Source: Epiperipatus broadwayi
Lineage: Eukaryota > Onychophora > Udeonychophora > Euonychophora > Peripatidae
Reading direction: 5' to 3'
DNA: 64,000 nt
NCBI GenBank assembly: GCA_028023455.1
Contig: JAQFVV010006475.1
Location: forward strand, 1 to 64,000
Shown here: positions 58,695 to 64,000 of the stretch, in pieces
How the letters are laid out: every line of letters starts with the position of its first letter
How positions within the stretch are numbered: the first letter of the stretch is position 1
Notes under the pieces: model-generated
Database searches by the model: none
Seen by the model: the letters and a program-made list of their open reading frames with translations, nothing else
What the model was told of the DNA's origin: nothing
Position numbers and translations under genes: made by a program

Positions 58695-59630
58695 GAGGCT
58701 AAACTCTACATGCAGTATCACCACCAGTGCAAGCCAGAGTAATCAATGGATGCAAGAAGGTATGTGCATAAAATCCCTACTCATCCAATATTCCCAAACT
58801 AGTTTCCAGCTTGTGGCTTTCATCAGTGAGGAGTCTTGGATCTGGGAGCACTGCACCTAGATCCTAGGATCTAATGCAACCCCCCAGAAGCCACTGTTTA
58901 CCTTATTAACTAACTATGAAGCTTTGAGACCAAAATGAAAACACAATAATGTTTCCAATTCAAGCTCATTAGCTTCTATAGTTGTATAGATATGAACTTA
59001 GTTTAGCATCCATAGTTTTCGGTAACTTTGGTTCTTTAATAACCAGAGTCACCATACTCCTATTGGGCAGGATTGGTTTTAAACTACTAAACATCATATG
59101 AGCACTATTTACACGGAGATTAAACTCACTGGTGGCACTACTGTACGGAGAGTTTAACCTTTAAGTAAACAGCTTGTGTAAGCATAAAAAATGGTAATCA
59201 CGTACTGTTTGATGGTTTAAAACCAATCCTGCCAAATAGGATTATGGTGACTCTGGTTATTAAAGAACAAAAACACCAAAGTGTATGGATGCTGAACTGA
59301 GTTCAGATCTATACAACTATACAAGCTAATAAGCTTCAATTGAAAACATTATTGTGTTTTCATTTCAAACTCAATATAAGCTTTGAAGCTTTATAGTTAG
59401 CTAATAAGATAAACGGTGGCTGCTGGAGGGTTGCATTAGATGATCCTAAGATCTAGGTGCAGTGATCTCAGATCTAAGGCTCTTTACGGATGAAAGCCAC
59501 GAGGTGGAAACTAGTCCGGAGATATTGGATGAGTAGGCACTAGATAGTGATTTTATGCACGAACATTTTTGCATCCATTGATTACTCTGGCTTGCACTGG
59601 TGGGGATACTGTATGGAGAGTTTAGCCTCT
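58695..59630. mobile_element. Second palindromic foldback element, related to the 456-bp array
   Basis: GAGGCTAAACTCTACATGCAG at 58695 is matched in reverse at 59610-59630. Arms meet near 59105-59130. The arms align with the 456-bp units (AATCAATGGATGC, CACTGCACCTAGATC, CTAATGCAACCCCCCAG and others), clearly diverged. Two inverted units are present instead of four to five. A short extra segment to ~59665 continues the unit pattern. No coding frame. Confidence 0.88.
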
Positions 59631-59655
59631 GTGTAAACAGCTTGTGTAAGCATAA

Positions 59656-60882
59656 GAAATAATGATTATGTGAATTGAAAGGTTAGTTAGTTTCTTAATG
59701 AGTCAACTATCTGAGAAAAATGTTTTACCCATTCTAGATTATGATTAAAGCAGAAAATCAAGGTAATCACGAGATCCTTATTACTATATACACAATCACT
59801 ACATAAATATGTAATATTAATTTTAGCTTATGCCTTACAAATTTTTCATGATTTTTGAAGCAGTAATGTTTGTGTTGCTATGTATGGTGAGTCTCAATTA
59901 ACTAGGCTGCTAATGATAAGTTATTAGCAGAAACATAATTCCAGAAAAAATTGATTATTTTGCACCAAATATTGCTATTTGAAAGATTATGAAAATTTCT
60001 GTAGAGGATGTATATTAAAATTAATGTTAATGATATTATATATTGAAAATGTGTGGTAGCAACCTGAATTTTTAAATAAATAAAAAAAAATGTTTAGCTT
60101 TAAGAAATAAGTATAGTTATAAAATACAAATTTTTATCTTAAAATTAGTTTAGTAATATATATAATGGACTATTTTATAATCAATAGATTAAGGTAATAT
60201 TTAGTTTACTTTTGTTTTAAATAGTATCAATATTTTTTTTTTTATTCACACTAAAAATAAATTAAAAGCAATAATATTTTATTTAAAATATACCACACTC
60301 TGCACATCTTACATATACATGTGGATGAAATATATGTGCATAATTGATTAATTTATACACAAATATAGAATCAGCAACAATAAATTTTATTAATAACAAA
60401 AATGACATGCATACATTGCATTATCTTATTCTTGGAATTTATTATTACTTTAAACAAATTTAATTCATTCGAAGAAAATAATAGATAGTTTAGAAATAAA
60501 AAGACGATAGAAAAAAATATATAATTTTTAATAATGGTAGAAAGTATTTATTAATGTAATTAATATAATTCATTTTATTTATTTTCCTTCCATCTTTCAA
60601 ATAATTCTTATTTTAAAATTATGCAATTGAAAAATACATAGAAAAGGCTGAGGAAAATTTTTAGAATGTCGAGTAGAATTTCAACATGCATGTATGGACA
60701 ATTTTCAAGTGTTTGAAATTTGCTATGCTATTTTCTGACATCAATAGAAAGTTATATATTTACCCTAAATTTTAAATAATGGGGAAATTAAAATCCCTCC
60801 AGGTTGAGATCAACAATAGGCCTAAGTAATCATTTACTTTGGCAAAAAGAAGAATACCTGGCTAAAAAACTATTATCTAGGC
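59656..60882. other. AT-rich spacer
   Basis: Nothing coding or repeat-structured recognised. Confidence 0.6.
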
Positions 60883-63533
60883 CAGGGGTTGGCAACCTAT
60901 GGCATCCGTGCCATGCTTGGCACATCAACGATTATCAATGGCACTCAGAATAAATTGAAATAGTAAAAAAAATATATTTTAATTTCAGCGTCTTTTTTTT
61001 TTTTACATTAAACATTGAATTTATGATTAAATCATTATTTATCAGAAAAGAATACACTTGATTTCATTTAAAAGATATTTTTGTTTGCAAGCGAAAAAAT
61101 TCTACATATTCACATTTTGCTTCTGATAAAATTAAAAAATGAGATAGTAATCCAAATAAAAAGCTTATTATGTTATCAATTGTAGAAAGCTATTTTCAGT
61201 AATTGAATGGTAAATAATCAATGCTCATTGGTGGCACTTCTTTCAAAAAAGAGATTCTCATGGCATAGTGACTGAGAGATTCCCAAAATGTCTCACAAAA
61301 GACAAAAATATGATATTCGCTCTTTTCAAGACTCTTGGACAAATGAATATGAATTTGTACAACAAAAAGATTGTGCTGTGTGTATATTATGCTGTGAAAG
61401 TATTGTATGTCGTACCTCAAGTGAACAAAGACATTATCAAACTAAGCATGTGTTCATGTTTAAAAACTCAGATGAGAAAAGTAAAGCTATAAAAAGAGCT
61501 GTTTCTGCCTTTAAGAAACAAACTAATTATTTTAGTCAAATAATTGGAATCCAAAATAAAGCCACCGAATGTAGTTATACAATTGCTTATTGTGTGGCTT
61601 TGAAAGGCAAACCTTTCATAGATGGTTAGTTCATCAAAGAAATGTTTTTGAAAAATGCTGAAATCTTATTCAGTGATCTACCAAATAAACAAATGATACT
61701 GTCTCAAATTCAAGAAATACCAGCTTCTGCAAGATCAATTCAAATAAGAATAACTGATATGGCTGAAGATGTAACAACAAAAGAGAAAAACAGTTTACAA
61801 GCTATTGCATTCAGTGTTGCTGTTGATGAAAGCACTGATGTAAATGATGTGGCACACCTAACAATAGTTGCATGATATTGTGACAACTATCATATTTATG
61901 AAGGATTGGGTTGCTTGATTCCTCTTACTGGTACAACAAAGAGACATGATATTTTCGTTGCATTTTAAAATTATTTTGAAAATCAGAAAATCAACATAAA
62001 TCAAATACTTAGTGTTACTACTAATGCCAGCTGTGCAATGGTCAGAAAGGAAAAGGGATTTGTTAAACTACTTGAAAATCATATTAAACATCGAATATTG
62101 AGTTTCTACTGCATTATACACCAGGAAAATTTAGTTGCAAAAATGTCATCATAATGCTTAAATTCTGTAATGGACACTGTCATTAAAATAATTAATTTCA
62201 TAGTATCTGATTCTTCATTAACACATACGCAATTTAAATCCCTTTTTCAAGAAATGAATAGTACATATATAGTCCTCCCTCTATACAGCAAAGTTCGTTG
62301 GATTAGGTAATATCTTGAACAGGTTTGTATCATGTCTGAAAGAAGTCAAGATGTTTCTTGATGAAAAAAAACATTATCCAGAAATAAATGATGAAGACTG
62401 ATTATGCAAATTGATGTTTCTGACCAATGTAACTCAACATCTGAATGAGTTAAACTTGCATTTGCAAGGGAAGTGTCAAACAGTACTAGAATTTTTTGAA
62501 TATTGGAAAGGATTTGTATCAAAATTAGATATACTTGGTGTGATATTACCACTAACACCTACAAGTACTTTCCAAATGTAAAGACTCATGGAAATTAACT
62601 TAGCATTAACAAAGATGAACTTCAAAAATACATTGAAGCTCTCGGAGAAGAATTTTCCAAACGATATGAAGACTTCCAAATACACACACCCATATTTTCT
62701 TTTCTCATTAAACCTGATTTAATTGATTTGAAGATGACTCCATTTGATTTATCTCTTTTTGAGTCAATGGATATTGATAGTTTTGAAATGGAATTAATCA
62801 AATTAATGTCATCAGAATTGTGAAAAACTAAATTTGTAGAATTGCAGAAAACTCTTGAAGGGAACTATCTAGAAAAGCCAGCTGTCATTCTCAATTATTG
62901 GATATCATTATCTGAAAGATTTAATTCTTTGAAAAAACTGCTTGTGCTCTGCTTTTGGCATTTGGTTCAACTTACTTATGTGAATAAATTTTCTCACACA
63001 TGAAAAATATTTTGAGTTCATAAAGAAGTTGCCTAACACCTGAACATTCAGAAGCATGACTGAAGCTAAAAGTGACCAATTACATATCTGACATTATGCA
63101 AAGGGGTACAAGGGCAATATTCACATAAATTTATTTTAGTAATAAAAAATGACTAATCATATTAGAATTCATATTTTTTTCTTATTTAAATTATATATTT
63201 TGTATAGGTAAAAAGTTGTAATTTATAATTTGTAATATAATTTTTAATAAGCATGTTAAAAATTACAAATTTAAAAAAAGTACTTTTCACATGATTCTAA
63301 GTATTTTAAAATATTGAATGACCAATAATATAAGATCCAGTTATAATGGACTTCAAAAGTATATATTATATAATAGTGTATATTATATACTATAATATTA
63401 TATGTAAATTTGAAGCGCATAATAACTGAACCAATTTTGATAATATAATAAGGTTGGTAAAATCATGGTGGCATGCGGAATAACATTGTAACATATATTC
63501 GGCAGCACACTACTAAAATGTTGCTAACCCCTG
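60883..63533 (+). mobile_element. hAT DNA transposon (inactive)
   Basis: Ends CAGGGGTTGGCAAC (60883) and GTTGCTAACCCCTG (complement CAGGGGTTAGCAAC, to 63533) form terminal inverted repeats typical of hAT elements. 8-bp target duplications are ATCTAGGC (60875-60882) and ACCTAGGC (63534-63541), one mismatch. 2651 bp with a degraded transposase. Confidence 0.95.
61288..63095 (+). pseudogene. hAT-family transposase, broken by stops
   Basis: The N-terminus has a BED-like zinc finger (C-x2-C... RHYQTKH, residues ~29-60). The catalytic domain follows in the same frame after a TAG at 61627-61629 (VDESTDVNDVAHLTIV, ending at TGA 61873-61875). Then frames broken by further stops include FYCIIHQENLVAK and, near 62960-63080, the hATC dimerisation region (FGSTYLCE*IFSHMKNIL, RSCLTPEHSEA*LKLK). 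The style is that of GTF2IRD2/FAM200-like domesticated hAT relatives. Many in-frame stops arise from single transitions (for example CGA to TGA), as expected for decay. Inactive, could only be moved in trans. Confidence 0.9.
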
Positions 63534-64000
63534 ACCTAGGCCATAAATTTTTAAAAAGATTTGAAATAAAATTTTAGTCCAATTAGTAAGTGACATGACT
63601 TTTTTTCTGAACTTGAATTCTAATTTCACTAAAGGAAAATTTAGAGGTCTATTAACTGACTAATTAAGAACTTGTTAAACTATTTTAAAAGAATTAATTT
63701 ATATTATTTTAATAGATTTGTTCGAGAAACTTTGAGTCAGTATGATTTAACTACCTATGGAATGGAAATGACCAGCTACACTCATTGTATATTGCCAATG
63801 AACATTGGATTCTACATGCCGCATCATCTTCACTATGAACATTCAATCTCAATCATCTTGAAGAAAAGGACTATCTATTAATAAAACTAAATAAATAAAT
63901 AAAAACTTATTTTAGTTTTCATTATGCTTATATGTACATTTTTTTTTTTAAAAAAAATAAGTTTATATTTAGCTTTCAAGTAAAAAAAAAAAACAAAAAC
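63534..64000. other. Flank of hAT element, AT-rich
   Basis: No gene recognised. The small frame 63672-63881 matches nothing I know. Confidence 0.5.

Overview
This window comes from an AT-rich nuclear genome of an invertebrate-type eukaryote. Gypsy/Ty3 elements, RTE-type and other non-LTR elements, a hAT transposon, tRNA-like SINE heads and a GIY-YIG fragment of Penelope-like type are all present, together with long homopolymer and AT runs. I found no host protein-coding gene. Almost everything recognisable is a mobile element or a tandem repeat, and the rest is AT-rich sequence without features. The phylum cannot be settled from the sequence alone.

Layout. 1-11508 is an almost complete Gypsy-type LTR retrotransposon (5' LTR cut by the window edge) with gag-protease-RT and RT-RNase H-integrase frames separated by a one-base frame break just before the RT catalytic YVDD. 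11509-18726 is AT-rich filler. 18727-19256 is a 265-bp tandem duplication lying against a probable solo LTR (19265-20521). 20812-21157 (minus) is a GIY-YIG-like fragment. 24456-32930 is a degraded RTE-type LINE (minus), split by a very young LTR element (24857-31322) whose 2.1-kb LTRs are nearly identical and whose only gene is an intact gag. 33325-35320 is a possible solo LTR.

38547-46344 is a three-level nest: a long hairpin (foldback) element, an LTR-like insertion in one arm, and within that a palindromic array of ~456-bp units. 47170-48880 is a second RTE relic. 49232-51636 is another probable solo LTR packed with three different minisatellites. 54375-56304 is a second hairpin element with a 5'-truncated LINE inserted in one arm (11-bp target duplication). 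58695-59630 is a second, simpler member of the palindromic-array family. 60883-63533 is a hAT transposon with matching ends, an 8-bp target duplication and a transposase gene broken by stops.

Two patterns tie the window together. First, every LTR element whose edges I can define sits in an (AT)n/ATAT site, and several share related terminal sequences. Second, three unrelated-looking foldback families (38.5-46.3 kb, 41.7-43.8/58.7-59.6 kb and 54.4-56.3 kb) each carry a hammerhead-ribozyme-like core: a CTGANGA-type box, a small hairpin, then GAAA. Stem II pairs compensate between copies, but stem III and the cleavage-site U are not convincingly conserved. This is the most interesting signal here. 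It suggests that self-cleaving or formerly self-cleaving non-autonomous elements, possibly derived from Penelope-like elements, spread as inverted arrays.
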